45,215 nt of DNA from an uncultured Eudoraea sp. (GCF_947260015.1 NZ_CAMYOM010000026.1:1-45215), one strand, 5' to 3'. Shown: positions 6,826-16,444, numbered from the stretch's first letter. Numbers and translations are program-made. Notes: a model not told the origin generated them from the letters alone.

Positions 6826-9351
6826 TCAATCATTTTTCTTTGGAATCTTAATTTTATCACCCAGGAAGAGGGCATTCAAAAACAATCGGTTGGTTCCGTA
6901 CCATGAACCCCGGAAATTTGGATTATCCGCGAACAAAACTACTCTGCCATCACCTAAGGGACTTACTATAAGTGAAGCGGAAGATTTTAAGAATTCTTCG
7001 CTGTTCTTTCTACTTATATACCCGTCTATTAGGGCATTCCTGGAGTACTTCGCTACTGTGGAATATTCATTTCTACTTGGTGAAAGCCATACATTATTGT
7101 TTTTGTAAACCGGAATGTCTGTATCTCTGTAACCAAATGCCAGCGGATGGGTTATATCCAGATCGGCCTTAAGTATAATTCCTCCCAGTCTTTCTCTACC
7201 CAGATTCTCTGCCGCATCTACATAGGGTTTTCGCAATACTGCCTTGGTAGAATCTACCTCGGATTTGGTAAGTTTCTCTTTAACTAATTTTTTATCGATA
7301 ACCCATTTGGAGGCGGTTCCGATAGTAATAAGTGTATTCCCTTTTTTAACCCAGTCCGAAAGTTTGGTTCGCTGCTTCTCTGTAAGGCTATATTTACCCG
7401 AAACCATCACCAATGTATTGTATTCTTCGAGCTTTGCCTTATCGTAATTCCTGAGAGGTATTTTTGTAATTGGCATATGTACCCTGGTATCTAATAAATG
7501 CCATACCTCTCCGGCTTCATAAGAGCGAGTTCCATTTCCTATAAGCAATGCGGCTTTCGGTTTGGTTAACGGCCGAACATGCCTGCTACCAAGATCAATT
7601 CCCCGGCTGTTGTAACCCGTGGCCATCCCATAAATAGGTACCTGATATTTTTCCTGTGCTTCAAGCACCCATTTGTATACTTCATCCGCATCTTTTTTTT
7701 GAAGGCTTACGGGTAGAATTAAGGCTCCATAATTAAAAGACTTGCTGGTATTATTAACCGTTGTGGTAAATGGTTTAAAGGCAGAAGAGATTACCAATTT
7801 CTTGGACTGAAGAAAATTTAAAACTGCAGGTGCGTTGTAATCATCCCAATCTATAATATAGGCATAAGAAGATTTTTGTACAGGTTGGACGTTTATAAGA
7901 TCGGCTGTAGAAGTTATTTTATCTCCCCGATTAAGCTTCTTTATTCCCCTATAGTTAATATTATAGAAATTTGCCACAGACCAGGCAGAAGCATCGTAAA
8001 AAACGCTGTCCCGGTATTTTTTATAAGTTTCAAACATGGTTTGCACCATTCTGTATTGCGGTTGGGATGTGGGCACTACATAGGAATCATTTCCGTATTT
8101 GTATACATCTATTTTGTGGATTAATAATTTATCAATAAATGCCTTTACCCTGTTTTTGTCATAGCGATCTCCAAAGCTGTATCCTTGAAGTCCTTTTATT
8201 GCCGAATTCATCATAGCCGTTTTAAAGAACTCTTTTTGATATGATCTCAGATAGTCTTTGTTTTCAACTGCGGCTTTCACAGTTGTGATACTCGAAGTGT
8301 ACTGGTTGCGAATAGTGAAGGGAAATGTGATTTCCCCAAAGGCAGTTTTCTGCTTATGCCCCCTTGAGCTGGCCTGTTCAAACAACAGCCCAAGGCCACC
8401 CTGAATATCAGGATAGGAAGAGCCGTAACCCGGATAGGTACCGTCAAAAACTTCTTTGGTAAAATAAAATGAGCCTATGCTGTCTAAGGCCTTTGCAAAA
8501 TAGTTTCCAAACAGATTATTTAGATCTTCATAGTTCTTTTTAGGCATAATTGGGTTAAGAGAACCGTTCGCTTTCATTGGTTCAAAGAAATAGGTGCTTT
8601 GTGAACCCATTTCATGAAAGTCTGTAACTACATTGGGGTACCATTCATGATACCATTTAAGTTTACCACGACTCTCCGGGTTTATTGCCAGAAGCCAGTC
8701 GCGGTTGAGGTCGAACCAATAGTGATTGGTGCGCCCGCCAGGCCAGTATTCGTTGTGTTCTGCATCCTGGGGGTCTGCCACCAGTGGATTACCCTGATAG
8801 CTATTTGCCCATTGTGTATGCCGATCCCGACCATCAGGGTTGATAGTAGGATCTATAAAGATTACTGCGTTGGTTAGGTAATTAAGTATCTCAGGATTAT
8901 CAGAAGCTACAAAAGTATAAGCGCTTAAAAGGGCTGCTTCGGAACTGGATGGCTCATTCCCATGTACGTTATAACCCAAATTAATAAAAATTGGAAGTGA
9001 TGCGTCGGGGGCAGAGGATTTGCCTGGATCTGTAAAGGTAAGATGCCTTTCCTTAATAGATTCCAGATTAGCCAAATTATCTGGGGTTGTAATGGTTAAG
9101 ATTAGCAGTTTTCGTCCCTCATATGTACTTCCATATTCATGAATAGAGGCCCGGTCTGAGAGTTCTGCCAGTTTTTCTAAATAGGCGACAATAAGATCAT
9201 GCCTGGTATGACGTTCTCCAATTGCATAACCTAAAAACTCTTCAGGAGAAGGAATGTTACTATTAAAAGGATGGTATTTTTTGAGAAAGTAATCCTGACA
9301 GAATATAAGGCTACTACAAAGTAAAAAACAGACTAGTAAAATATTCTTCAT
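6826..9351 (-). CDS. Secreted M14-family zinc carboxypeptidase
   Basis: This 841-residue exported peptidase starts with a signal peptide (MKNILLVCFLLCSSLIFCQ). The M14 domain fills roughly residues 40-380. Zinc ligands are the His and Glu of GYNVHGNEPSSSE near 130 and the His of DFHEMGSQ near 245; the likely catalytic Glu is in LLFEQASSRG near 328. The large C-terminal half (about 390-841) contains a class I amidotransferase-like Rossmann region, as in other long Bacteroidota M14 proteins. It is probably periplasmic or extracellular and degrades peptides for nutrition. A second TAA follows the TGA stop. It is separated by about 119 bases from the upstream kinase gene, so it is likely transcribed on its own. 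Confidence 0.9.
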   Translation of the reverse strand: MKNILLVCFLLCSSLIFCQDYFLKKYHPFNSNIPSPEEFLGYAIGERHTRHDLIVAYLEKLAELSDRASIHEYGSTYEGRKLLILTITTPDNLANLESIKERHLTFTDPGKSSAPDASLPIFINLGYNVHGNEPSSSEAALLSAYTFVASDNPEILNYLTNAVIFIDPTINPDGRDRHTQWANSYQGNPLVADPQDAEHNEYWPGGRTNHYWFDLNRDWLLAINPESRGKLKWYHEWYPNVVTDFHEMGSQSTYFFEPMKANGSLNPIMPKKNYEDLNNLFGNYFAKALDSIGSFYFTKEVFDGTYPGYGSSYPDIQGGLGLLFEQASSRGHKQKTAFGEITFPFTIRNQYTSSITTVKAAVENKDYLRSYQKEFFKTAMMNSAIKGLQGYSFGDRYDKNRVKAFIDKLLIHKIDVYKYGNDSYVVPTSQPQYRMVQTMFETYKKYRDSVFYDASAWSVANFYNINYRGIKKLNRGDKITSTADLINVQPVQKSSYAYIIDWDDYNAPAVLNFLQSKKLVISSAFKPFTTTVNNTSKSFNYGALILPVSLQKKDADEVYKWVLEAQEKYQVPIYGMATGYNSRGIDLGSRHVRPLTKPKAALLIGNGTRSYEAGEVWHLLDTRVHMPITKIPLRNYDKAKLEEYNTLVMVSGKYSLTEKQRTKLSDWVKKGNTLITIGTASKWVIDKKLVKEKLTKSEVDSTKAVLRKPYVDAAENLGRERLGGIILKADLDITHPLAFGYRDTDIPVYKNNNVWLSPSRNEYSTVAKYSRNALIDGYISRKNSEEFLKSSASLIVSPLGDGRVVLFADNPNFRGSWYGTNRLFLNALFLGDKIKIPKKND

Positions 9352-9470
9352 AAGGGCAATTTTTGAATTAGTCGGCTAAATATAGGTATAAATTGACTTA
9401 GTAGAACTGTTTTACAGCAGGAAGAATAAGTGTCAGAAACAGAGATTAACCGTTCACAGCTTAGGTTTTT

Positions 9471-10691
9471 TTATGCTACTGATTGATGAATGTCGCTCTG
9501 ACCTATTTCTTTAAAATTCACAATATAGTTTGTTCCTTTTTTGGAAAAGTCCCTGATTATGGATCCTTTTAGCTGACGGGCAAGGTTATGAATTAGCTTT
9601 AAGCCCAGGGAAGGTGTATTTTTAAAATTCACTTCGTCTGAAAAACCAACACCATTGTCCCCAATATTAAGTACGTAGTCCTTATTGGCTATTTTCTTTA
9701 ACTCAATATGAATTTCCCCCTGGTCATTGCCTTTTATTCCATATTTAAGGGCATTTGTAAGTGCTTCGTTAATAAGGAGGCCAAGAGGAATAGCGGTATC
9801 TATGCCTAATTCTATTTGAGGAATGTTAATGTTTACCTTAACGTTACTATCGGCACCCTTTACAGATTTCACGAGGTATTCACTTAATTCTTGAACATAG
9901 GATTTATAATCTATTTTAGACAAATCGTCGTGCATATAAAGCATTTCATGAACCATGGCCATGGAGATGACTCTGTTCTGACTGCTTTTAATAAGATTTT
10001 TTACTTTCTCATCCTTTATTCCCCTTGATTGAAGACTTAATAGGCTGGAAACGGTTTGCAGATTATTTTTAACCCTGTGGTGCACTTCTTTGAGCAGTGT
10101 GTCCTTTTCATGTATCCGTTCTTCAACTTCCATCTTGGTTTTATAAAGGTTGTGGTGTGCTTTTAACAGGTTTTTACCCAGAACTCCACCCAGGAGGTAA
10201 ACTGAGAACAAAACGCTTAAAAAGCTAAATAGGTTTTGGCTCTCGGCGGGAACCACATTCCGGGTTAACGAAAAATCGGAAATTCCCTGAACAAAAATTA
10301 AAGCAATAATCAGAAGAGTGATGTACAAATAGATTTTCCCATAATTGCGTGTTGTCGCATATCCCGCAAATACAACAATGGCGAGTACAAAAATAAATGG
10401 ACTGTTTATGCCGCCTGTTAACATGGTGATGGCTGTAGCCGAGGCTAATCCAAGTATAGAAAGGATGTTATAGGTAAGGGTTAGGTTTTTATGAGATGCA
10501 TAGGCCAGGTTATTAATTACACTCAACGCGCCAAAGGCAATAAATATATGGGGAACTACTTCATAAATATCCAGAAAACCAAGACAAATCAAGCCAAATA
10601 GCAATGAGAAAATAGATGCAAAATAGCTAACCCTTAGGGTCAGACGTATTTTATCCTGTATTCTGTGCTGATGTTTGATTGGTTTTTCCAT
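9471..10691 (-). CDS. Orphan membrane sensor histidine kinase, HisKA_2 type
   Basis: The first 175 residues of this 406-residue protein form about six transmembrane helices without a recognised ligand domain. A short coiled linker (about 178-200) leads to the HisKA_2 block EVHHRVKNNLQTVSSLLSL, with the phosphorylatable His at 204/205. The HATPase domain follows: N box LINEALTNALKYG, then GDNGVGF and a GLKLI stretch. This is the kinase class of bacterial light and stress sensors that often signal to separate response regulators. No response regulator is encoded next to it, so its partner must be elsewhere. The signal sensed is unknown. Confidence 0.9.
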   Translation of the reverse strand: MEKPIKHQHRIQDKIRLTLRVSYFASIFSLLFGLICLGFLDIYEVVPHIFIAFGALSVINNLAYASHKNLTLTYNILSILGLASATAITMLTGGINSPFIFVLAIVVFAGYATTRNYGKIYLYITLLIIALIFVQGISDFSLTRNVVPAESQNLFSFLSVLFSVYLLGGVLGKNLLKAHHNLYKTKMEVEERIHEKDTLLKEVHHRVKNNLQTVSSLLSLQSRGIKDEKVKNLIKSSQNRVISMAMVHEMLYMHDDLSKIDYKSYVQELSEYLVKSVKGADSNVKVNINIPQIELGIDTAIPLGLLINEALTNALKYGIKGNDQGEIHIELKKIANKDYVLNIGDNGVGFSDEVNFKNTPSLGLKLIHNLARQLKGSIIRDFSKKGTNYIVNFKEIGQSDIHQSVA

Positions 10692-11112
10692 GGTCTTAGG
10701 TTATATTCATTAATGTAGTCATGCTACATATAGGAAATCGCAACCGAATTTGGGAAGCGAATTCCCTTAATAGTGTAAAGCTAGATATGTTTTATCAAAT
10801 ATTCAACAGCTATGAGGACAAATAGTAATTTAATTATTTACAATGCCAATAAGTGTTTTATTTTATTGTTATAAGGGCTTCAACGGTAATTGAAAAACTG
10901 CAATAAGGTTTTTGCCTGACTTTTTTCGCATCCAGAAAGGCCTGACATTTAGTTTTATCTGTCGTTAGCGGTTTTCGGTAAGTACATCGCATCCCATTTC
11001 CATTGGAGAAGAGGTAGCTGGCATGCTAATGGAAGTCAGGAATTTATGTCGGGAAGATTTCATATCAAAGGAAAATAAAGTGCTAGTACTTAAAAATATA
11101 GCATTATAAACT
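10692..11112. other. Intergenic region between secA terminator and kinase gene
   Basis: About 420 bases lie between the kinase start codon and the secA terminator hairpin. A 66-codon frame on the minus strand runs through the secA terminator and is rejected. Part of the plus strand at 10970-11080 is open and could be the remnant of a small gene, but no start codon, leader or family is recognisable. The kinase gene itself begins at the right-hand end of its own coding sequence, so its promoter should lie just above 10691. Confidence 0.45.
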
Positions 11113-11142
11113 AAAAAGGCGTCCATATACGGACGCCTTTTT
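11113..11142 (-). terminator. Intrinsic terminator downstream of secA
   Basis: This is a perfect 12-bp stem (AAAAAGGCGTCC / GGACGCCTTTTT) with a six-base loop, 19 bases past the secA stop. The T-run is present on both strands, so it can act for transcripts from either direction. Confidence 0.88.
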
Positions 11143-11161
11143 AGTGATAGTAGAGATTTTG

Positions 11162-14100
11162 TCAATCTTCAATCAATACCCATTCCCCCCGGTCTATAAG
11201 GGGCTCTGCCTGTTTGAATTTGACAGTCTTGCTTTCGCCCGACATTACATTTTTTATAGTGACCCTTTCATTTCTGCCAATTTTAGGTTTTACCCTGACA
11301 ATGGTTTCTGTAATCGGGGCTCTACCACCTTGATTTTGCCCTACTGCCCTGTTCCGGGCGGCTAATTCATCATTATTCGGAATTTCCTCCTTAGTGGTCT
11401 GCAGCTTTTCTTTTGGTCTTCGCACATTCCTTGCTTCCTGAATCTCATTGGTGTCAGCTGAGGGCAATTCCCCTTTGAACAGGAAGGAAACAACTTCTTT
11501 GTTTACGTTGTCAATCATGCTTTTAAAAAGTTCAAAAGCTTCAAATTTATAGATCAACAAAGGATCTTTCTGCTCGTGAACAGCCAACTGAACAGACTGT
11601 TTTAACTCGTCCATTTTCCTCAGGTGAGTTTTCCATGCGTCATCAACTATGGCCAGAGTTATATTCTTTTCAAAATCTGTAACCAATTCTTTACCATTCG
11701 ACTCATAGGCATTTTTAAGATTGGTAACCACATTAAGTGATTTAATACCATCTGTAAAAGGAACCACAATGCGTTCAAATTTATTGCTGCTGTCCTCGTA
11801 TACCTTTTTAATTACAGGGAACGCCGTGGCGGCACTTCTCTCCATTTTACTCTGGTAATAATCATATGCCGCAGTATAGGTGGTATTTGCGATCTCCAGA
11901 AAACTCTGTTTTGCGAATTCCTCTTCTGTAACCGGTGAGGTAATGGAAAAATACTTGATGAGTTCAAACTCAAAATTCTTGAAATCGTTAGCTGCCTTAT
12001 TGGTATCAGCAATTACCTCACATGTATCATAAACCATGTTTGCAATATCTACCTTAAGTCGCTCGCCCTGCAGTGCATGTCGTCTTCTTTTATAAACTAC
12101 TTCCCGTTGGGCATTCATTACATCATCATACTCTAATAGTCGTTTACGAATACCAAAGTTATTTTCTTCTACTTTTTTCTGTGCCCGTTCAATAGATTTG
12201 GTCATCATAGAATGCTGGATCACTTCTCCTTCTTCAAGACCCATTCTATCCATCATTTTTGCAACCCTGTCTGAACCAAAAAGGCGCATTAAGTTATCTT
12301 CCAAAGAAACATAAAATTGCGAACTTCCAGGATCTCCCTGACGTCCTGATCGTCCTCTCAACTGCCTGTCGACCCTTCTGGAGTCGTGTCTTTCTGTACC
12401 TACGATGGCCAAGCCCCCTGCTTTTTTAACTTCTTCAGATAATTTTATATCGGTTCCTCGTCCTGCCATGTTTGTTGCAATGGTTACGATACCGGCATAA
12501 CCCGCTTCTGCCACAATATCTGCTTCTTTTTTATGCAGTTTCGCATTCAAAACATTGTGTGGAATTTTTCGTATTCCCAGCATTCGTGATAGTAATTCAG
12601 ATATTTCCACGGAGGTGGTACCAATAAGCACCGGTCTTTTTTGTTCAGAAAGCTTGGTAACTTCGTCAATAATGGCGTTGTATTTTTCTCTTTTGGTCTT
12701 ATAGATAAGATCGTTTCTGTCATCCCTCACAATAGGCCTGTTTGTAGGGATCTCCATAACATCCAATTTATAGATCTCCCATAATTCACCTGCTTCGGTT
12801 ACTGCGGTACCTGTCATACCTGAAAGCTTTTTGTACATTCTGAAATAATTCTGTAAAGTAACCGTAGCAAAAGTCTGTGTCATTGCCTCGATTTTTACAT
12901 TCTCTTTCGCTTCAATGGCCTGATGTAATCCGTCTGAATACCTGCGCCCGTCCATAATACGGCCGGTCTGTTCATCAACTATCATCACCTTATTTTCAAT
13001 AACCACATACTCCACATCTTTTTCGAAGAGCGTATATGCCTTTAATAGCTGGCTCATAGTGTGGATACGTTCGCTTTTTATTGCAAAATCTTTAAATAAT
13101 GCCTCTTTTTCTGATGCTTCCTTCTCGATTTCCAGGTTTTGATTTTCGATTTTTGCAATCTCACTTCCAATATCCGGCATCACAAAAAAGTCTTTTTGAT
13201 GATCTCCGGAAATATATTCTATGCCCTTATCTGTAAGTTCAATCTGGTTGTTCTTTTCATCGATAACGAATAATAATTCCGCATCTACCTGAGGCATTTC
13301 CCGATTGTTATCCTGCATATAAAAATTCTCAGTTTTTTGAAGCAGTTGTTTTATGCCTTCTTCACTTAGAAATTTTATAAGAGCTTTATTCTTGGGTAAG
13401 CCCCTGTGCACCCTAAGCAATTGAAAACCACCTTCTTTAGTATTTCCGGCGGAGATTTCTTTTTTGGCTTCTGCCAGAACTCCAGTAAGGTACTGACGTT
13501 GTTTTTGGACAATGTCTGACACTTTAGGCTTCAGTTCATTAAATTCATGACGATCTCCTTCCGGAACGGGCCCGGAGATGATTAAAGGAGTACGGGCATC
13601 ATCAACGAGTACAGAATCTACCTCATCCACAATAGCATAGTGGTGTGGCCGTTGTACAAGGTCGCCAGGTGTATGGGCCATGTTATCTCTAAGGTAATCG
13701 AATCCAAATTCGTTATTGGTTCCATAGGTAATATCTGCGTTGTAAGCTGCTCTTCTACCTTCAGAATTAGGTTGATGCTTGTCTATACAGTCCACGGAAA
13801 GCCCATGAAATTCGAATATTGGCGCCATCCACGCACTATCCCTTTTAGCCAGATAATCATTTACAGTAACCAGATGGGCCCCTTTTCCTGCCAGCGCATT
13901 CAGGTACATTGGAAGTGTAGCAACAAGTGTTTTACCTTCACCCGTCTGCATTTCTGCAATTTTACCCTGATGCAAAGCAATCCCGCCGATTAACTGTACG
14001 TCGTAGTGTACCATATCCCAGGTAACTTCTTTTCCGGCGGCATCCCAAGAGTTTTGCCATACTGCATTATCACCCTCCAGGCTTAAGTATTCTTTGGAGC

Positions 14101-14524
14101 CAGATAACAATCTGTCAAATTCTGTGGCTTCAACAGTAATGGTTTCATTATTTACAAATCGCTTTGCGGTTTCTTTAATTACGGCAAAGGCCTCGGGAAG
14201 AATCTCGTTTAAGGTGTTCTCAGTAATCTTATAGACTTCGTCTTCAAGTTTATCTATTTCTGCATATATTTCCTCATTTCTGTCAATATCCAGAGAGGCT
14301 TTAACTTCTTCTTTCAATATGTCAATCTGCTTCTGAAGTTCTTCAGATGCCTTTGATATTGTTAGTTTGAACTCTATTGTTTTTTGCCTGAGTGCATTGT
14401 GGTCTAAGCTTTCAATAGCTGCCTCAAAGGATTTGATCTCCTTTAAAAGAGGTTGTAGTTCCTTGACATCTTTCTTTGCCTTGTCACCTACAAATGCCTT
14501 GATGACTGAATTTAAAATACTCAT
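11162..14524 (-). CDS. secA: Preprotein translocase ATPase SecA
   Basis: SecA is the cytoplasmic motor that pushes unfolded preproteins through SecYEG. The Walker A region MQTGEGKTLVA lies near residue 190, and DEVDSVLVDDARTPLI near 295 is the DEAD-type Walker B. Motif GRGTDIKL is near 690 and the arginine-finger block GRSGRQGDPG near 735. At 1120 residues it is longer than the roughly 900 of E. coli SecA; a long insertion lies between the nucleotide-binding and crosslinking domains (about 350-480), as in other Bacteroidota. The C-terminal CxCx8C(H/C) zinc tail is absent; the protein ends in a TIKNVMSGE-type segment. Transcription ends at the hairpin 11113-11142. Confidence 0.97.
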   Translation of the reverse strand: MSILNSVIKAFVGDKAKKDVKELQPLLKEIKSFEAAIESLDHNALRQKTIEFKLTISKASEELQKQIDILKEEVKASLDIDRNEEIYAEIDKLEDEVYKITENTLNEILPEAFAVIKETAKRFVNNETITVEATEFDRLLSGSKEYLSLEGDNAVWQNSWDAAGKEVTWDMVHYDVQLIGGIALHQGKIAEMQTGEGKTLVATLPMYLNALAGKGAHLVTVNDYLAKRDSAWMAPIFEFHGLSVDCIDKHQPNSEGRRAAYNADITYGTNNEFGFDYLRDNMAHTPGDLVQRPHHYAIVDEVDSVLVDDARTPLIISGPVPEGDRHEFNELKPKVSDIVQKQRQYLTGVLAEAKKEISAGNTKEGGFQLLRVHRGLPKNKALIKFLSEEGIKQLLQKTENFYMQDNNREMPQVDAELLFVIDEKNNQIELTDKGIEYISGDHQKDFFVMPDIGSEIAKIENQNLEIEKEASEKEALFKDFAIKSERIHTMSQLLKAYTLFEKDVEYVVIENKVMIVDEQTGRIMDGRRYSDGLHQAIEAKENVKIEAMTQTFATVTLQNYFRMYKKLSGMTGTAVTEAGELWEIYKLDVMEIPTNRPIVRDDRNDLIYKTKREKYNAIIDEVTKLSEQKRPVLIGTTSVEISELLSRMLGIRKIPHNVLNAKLHKKEADIVAEAGYAGIVTIATNMAGRGTDIKLSEEVKKAGGLAIVGTERHDSRRVDRQLRGRSGRQGDPGSSQFYVSLEDNLMRLFGSDRVAKMMDRMGLEEGEVIQHSMMTKSIERAQKKVEENNFGIRKRLLEYDDVMNAQREVVYKRRRHALQGERLKVDIANMVYDTCEVIADTNKAANDFKNFEFELIKYFSITSPVTEEEFAKQSFLEIANTTYTAAYDYYQSKMERSAATAFPVIKKVYEDSSNKFERIVVPFTDGIKSLNVVTNLKNAYESNGKELVTDFEKNITLAIVDDAWKTHLRKMDELKQSVQLAVHEQKDPLLIYKFEAFELFKSMIDNVNKEVVSFLFKGELPSADTNEIQEARNVRRPKEKLQTTKEEIPNNDELAARNRAVGQNQGGRAPITETIVRVKPKIGRNERVTIKNVMSGESKTVKFKQAEPLIDRGEWVLIED

Positions 14525-14688
14525 ATATTATTCATGTTTTGATAGCATGCTCTTCAGGACTTAAAGTGCAATTGAATAAGTCTTAAAAATGAGCAAGATG
14601 CTATAGAATTGCAATATCCTTTTTAAAGCAAAAGGTATTCCAGATTTCATATTTCTCCTTAAACTTCATTAAGCCTGTCAAAATTACA

Positions 14689-14716
14689 TAAAAAAAAAGC
14701 CTCAAATGAGACTTTT
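14689..14716 (-). terminator. Intrinsic terminator after the DUF2795 gene
   Basis: Read on the minus strand this is AAGTCTCA-TT-TGAGGCTT followed by a run of eight or nine T. The eight-pair stem contains one G-T wobble. It lies 22 bases past the DUF2795 stop codon and separates that gene from secA. Confidence 0.75.
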
Positions 14717-14737
14717 AATAGGTTTTAGGAAACTTCT

Positions 14738-14962
14738 TTAATATTCATCCTCATTCCAGAGGTAATCTTCTTCTGTGGGGTAATCAGGCCATATTTCTTC
14801 TATTGATTCGTATATCTCACCGCCTTCTTCTTCCATAGATTGTAAATTTTCAACTACTTCCAAAGGAGCACCAGTTCTAATAGCATAATCAATTAATTCG
14901 TCTTTGGTAGCTGGCCAGGGCGCATCGCTTAAATAAGATGCTAGTTCTAATGTCCAATACAT
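14738..14962 (-). CDS. DUF2795 domain protein
   Basis: This 74-residue acidic protein begins MYWTLELASYLSDAPWPATKDELIDYAIRT and belongs to the DUF2795 family: a small helical domain with the conserved APWPATKDELIDYA block, here followed by the acidic tail found in flavobacterial members (EEGGEIYESIEEIWPDYPTEEDY). It is close to secA and the cobalamin adenosyltransferase gene, an order I recall from many Flavobacteriia. The role is unknown; DUF2795 domains have been noted near stress and membrane genes, but no activity is assigned. Its own terminator lies at 14689-14716. Confidence 0.88.
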   Translation of the reverse strand: MYWTLELASYLSDAPWPATKDELIDYAIRTGAPLEVVENLQSMEEEGGEIYESIEEIWPDYPTEEDYLWNEDEY

Positions 14963-15098
14963 GGGTTAATTCTGATTTTAAAATTTTTGCAAAAATAGAT
15001 TTTTAACCCATATTGCCAAGAAAAATCTGAGTAAAATCACTTATTTTATCAACAATTTAAGGTTTTGATAATTTCATAACGAAGAAAAAGTGTAATTA

Positions 15099-15674
15099 TT
15101 AGCCATTTTTCTCTGGAATCCACTTTATTTCATCCGTCTTCAAATCGTATGACAACTTCCTTGCCAATACAAATAAATAGTCTGAAAGACGATTGAGGTA
15201 AGTTAAAACCATGCTATCAACAGGCTCATTTTCATGTAGTAGTGATACCATTCGCTCTGCTCTTCTGCAAATAGTACGAGCAATATGACAGTATGACACT
15301 GTTGTGTGACCACCGGGAAGGATAAAATGGGTCATTGGCGGCATGGTTTCATTCATAATGTCCATTTCATTTTCTAATTGCTCTACATCTGCCATGCTTA
15401 TCAAAGGGATATTCAGACGATCTTTGCCACTTTTTAACTGTGCTTTTTCAGGATCTGTAGCTAAAATGGCACCTACGGTAAACAATTTAGCCTGGGTAGT
15501 AATAAGAATCTCTCTGGAATGTACATCCATTTCCTGATCCCTGAGGAGTCCAAGCCAAGAATTTAGTTCATCTACAGTACCATAACCGTTAATGCGAATG
15601 TGATGTTTAGCAACCCTTGTACCTCCAAAAAGTGAAGTTGAGCCCTTGTCTCCGGTTTTGGTATATATTTTCAT
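15099..15674 (-). CDS. Cob(I)alamin adenosyltransferase, PduO type
   Basis: The enzyme transfers the adenosyl group of ATP to reduced cobalamin, giving adenosylcobalamin. This 191-residue trimeric PduO-type protein shows the N-terminal ATP site KIYTKTGDKGSTSLFGG, then VDELNSWLGLLRD. The middle block FILPGGH and CRRAER are near residues 120-140, and the C-terminal helix is LNRLSDYLFVLAR. All are standard family blocks, and the length is typical. No cobalamin biosynthesis genes are in the window, so the cell may salvage the vitamin; methylmalonyl-CoA mutase would be the usual user. It is probably transcribed alone. Confidence 0.95.
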   Translation of the reverse strand: MKIYTKTGDKGSTSLFGGTRVAKHHIRINGYGTVDELNSWLGLLRDQEMDVHSREILITTQAKLFTVGAILATDPEKAQLKSGKDRLNIPLISMADVEQLENEMDIMNETMPPMTHFILPGGHTTVSYCHIARTICRRAERMVSLLHENEPVDSMVLTYLNRLSDYLFVLARKLSYDLKTDEIKWIPEKNG

Positions 15675-15763
15675 AGGCTATTTTAAAACTTTTGAGTTGC
15701 AAGTTAGGAAATTGGCTTTATATGAAATTTTTACTCTGTGATAAATAGGAAACCATAAAAGAT

Positions 15764-15910
15764 TTACTCTTTTTTCTTTTTATCCTTCCGCTCATAACCA
15801 TCCATAAATTTCCTTGATTTTCTTTTCTTTGAGTTTTTTTTACCAAGAATAGAAATGACTAAATAGATCAGGACCACTGCGGCTAATATGTAATAGATAC
15901 TGTTATTCAT
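15764..15910 (-). CDS. 48-residue single-helix membrane protein with basic tail
   Basis: This is a short frame from an ATG at 15908-15910 to a TAA at 15764-15766. The product has a hydrophobic helix at about residues 4-22 (IYYILAAVVLIYLVISILG) followed by a strongly basic cytoplasmic tail of Lys and Arg. The composition, a proper ATG and the position between two minus-strand genes 34 bases downstream of the previous stop support a real miniprotein. No function is known. Confidence 0.6.
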   Translation of the reverse strand: MNNSIYYILAAVVLIYLVISILGKKNSKKRKSRKFMDGYERKDKKKKE

Positions 15911-15943
15911 AGTTTATAAATAATCTATCTTAAAGTTAAGAGT

Positions 15944-16444
15944 TTAAATTCGAATCTTAAAATGTTCCCGGGCTTGTGTTTTATGGAAAAAAAGAATGCC
16001 GCCAAAATACATATCAACGCTAACTGTCACAAAATCGGCAAGAAGTAATTTATCCCACAGTTCTTTCGAGGTTTTGTTTTTCCTGATATCGCTAATATAT
16101 ATTATTCCCTTGGGTTGTTGTTTGGCGTAGTTTTCCATAGCCAAAATTTGAGATTCTGTAACCAGTGTCCAATAGTATTTTATATCAAATGGATCTTTAA
16201 AGGAAAGAGATGGAAATTCGTCTTTTACTTTATTTCTTAAAAGTTCATTTCCTTCTTCAAAACCAAGGCTCTTTGGCTTGAAGTAATTAATGCATTTGAA
16301 AAATATATTCAGTGATTTTGATCTGCAGTATTTATGTTTTATATACAGACCCTTTGTAACAAAACGATAAATAAATGGAGAATGGATTCCATGCTGGTTA
16401 GTTGCCTTAAACCAAAATTTCAGATATTGAAAGGTACCAGACAT
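15944..16444 (-). CDS. Degenerate methyltransferase-like protein lacking the SAM-binding core
   Basis: The 166-residue product has the ends of a flavobacterial class I methyltransferase family of about 240 residues. The N-terminal block NQHGIHSPFIYRFVTKG and the C-terminal block VTVSVDMYFGGILFF...REHFKIRI are as in that family. What is missing is most of the Rossmann core: after YFKPKS, where an ELGTSLG-type SAM loop is expected, the sequence reads LGFEEGNELL with no GxGxG-like loop. Later, IIYISDIRKNKTSKELW matches the IFDDIHWS region without its acidic pair. The frame is intact, so the gene may be kept for another role such as binding, or may be decaying. The family call is from memory of such proteins. 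Confidence 0.7.
   Translation of the reverse strand: MSGTFQYLKFWFKATNQHGIHSPFIYRFVTKGLYIKHKYCRSKSLNIFFKCINYFKPKSLGFEEGNELLRNKVKDEFPSLSFKDPFDIKYYWTLVTESQILAMENYAKQQPKGIIYISDIRKNKTSKELWDKLLLADFVTVSVDMYFGGILFFHKTQAREHFKIRI

Noticed and set aside
10965-11165. 66-codon minus-strand frame after secA
   Set aside because: It runs through the secA terminator hairpin, has no leader and no recognisable composition.
13640-13993. 117-codon frame antisense to secA
   Set aside because: It is a shadow of the well supported secA frame; similar antisense frames in rny, recQ, the M14 gene and the receptor were rejected for the same reason.
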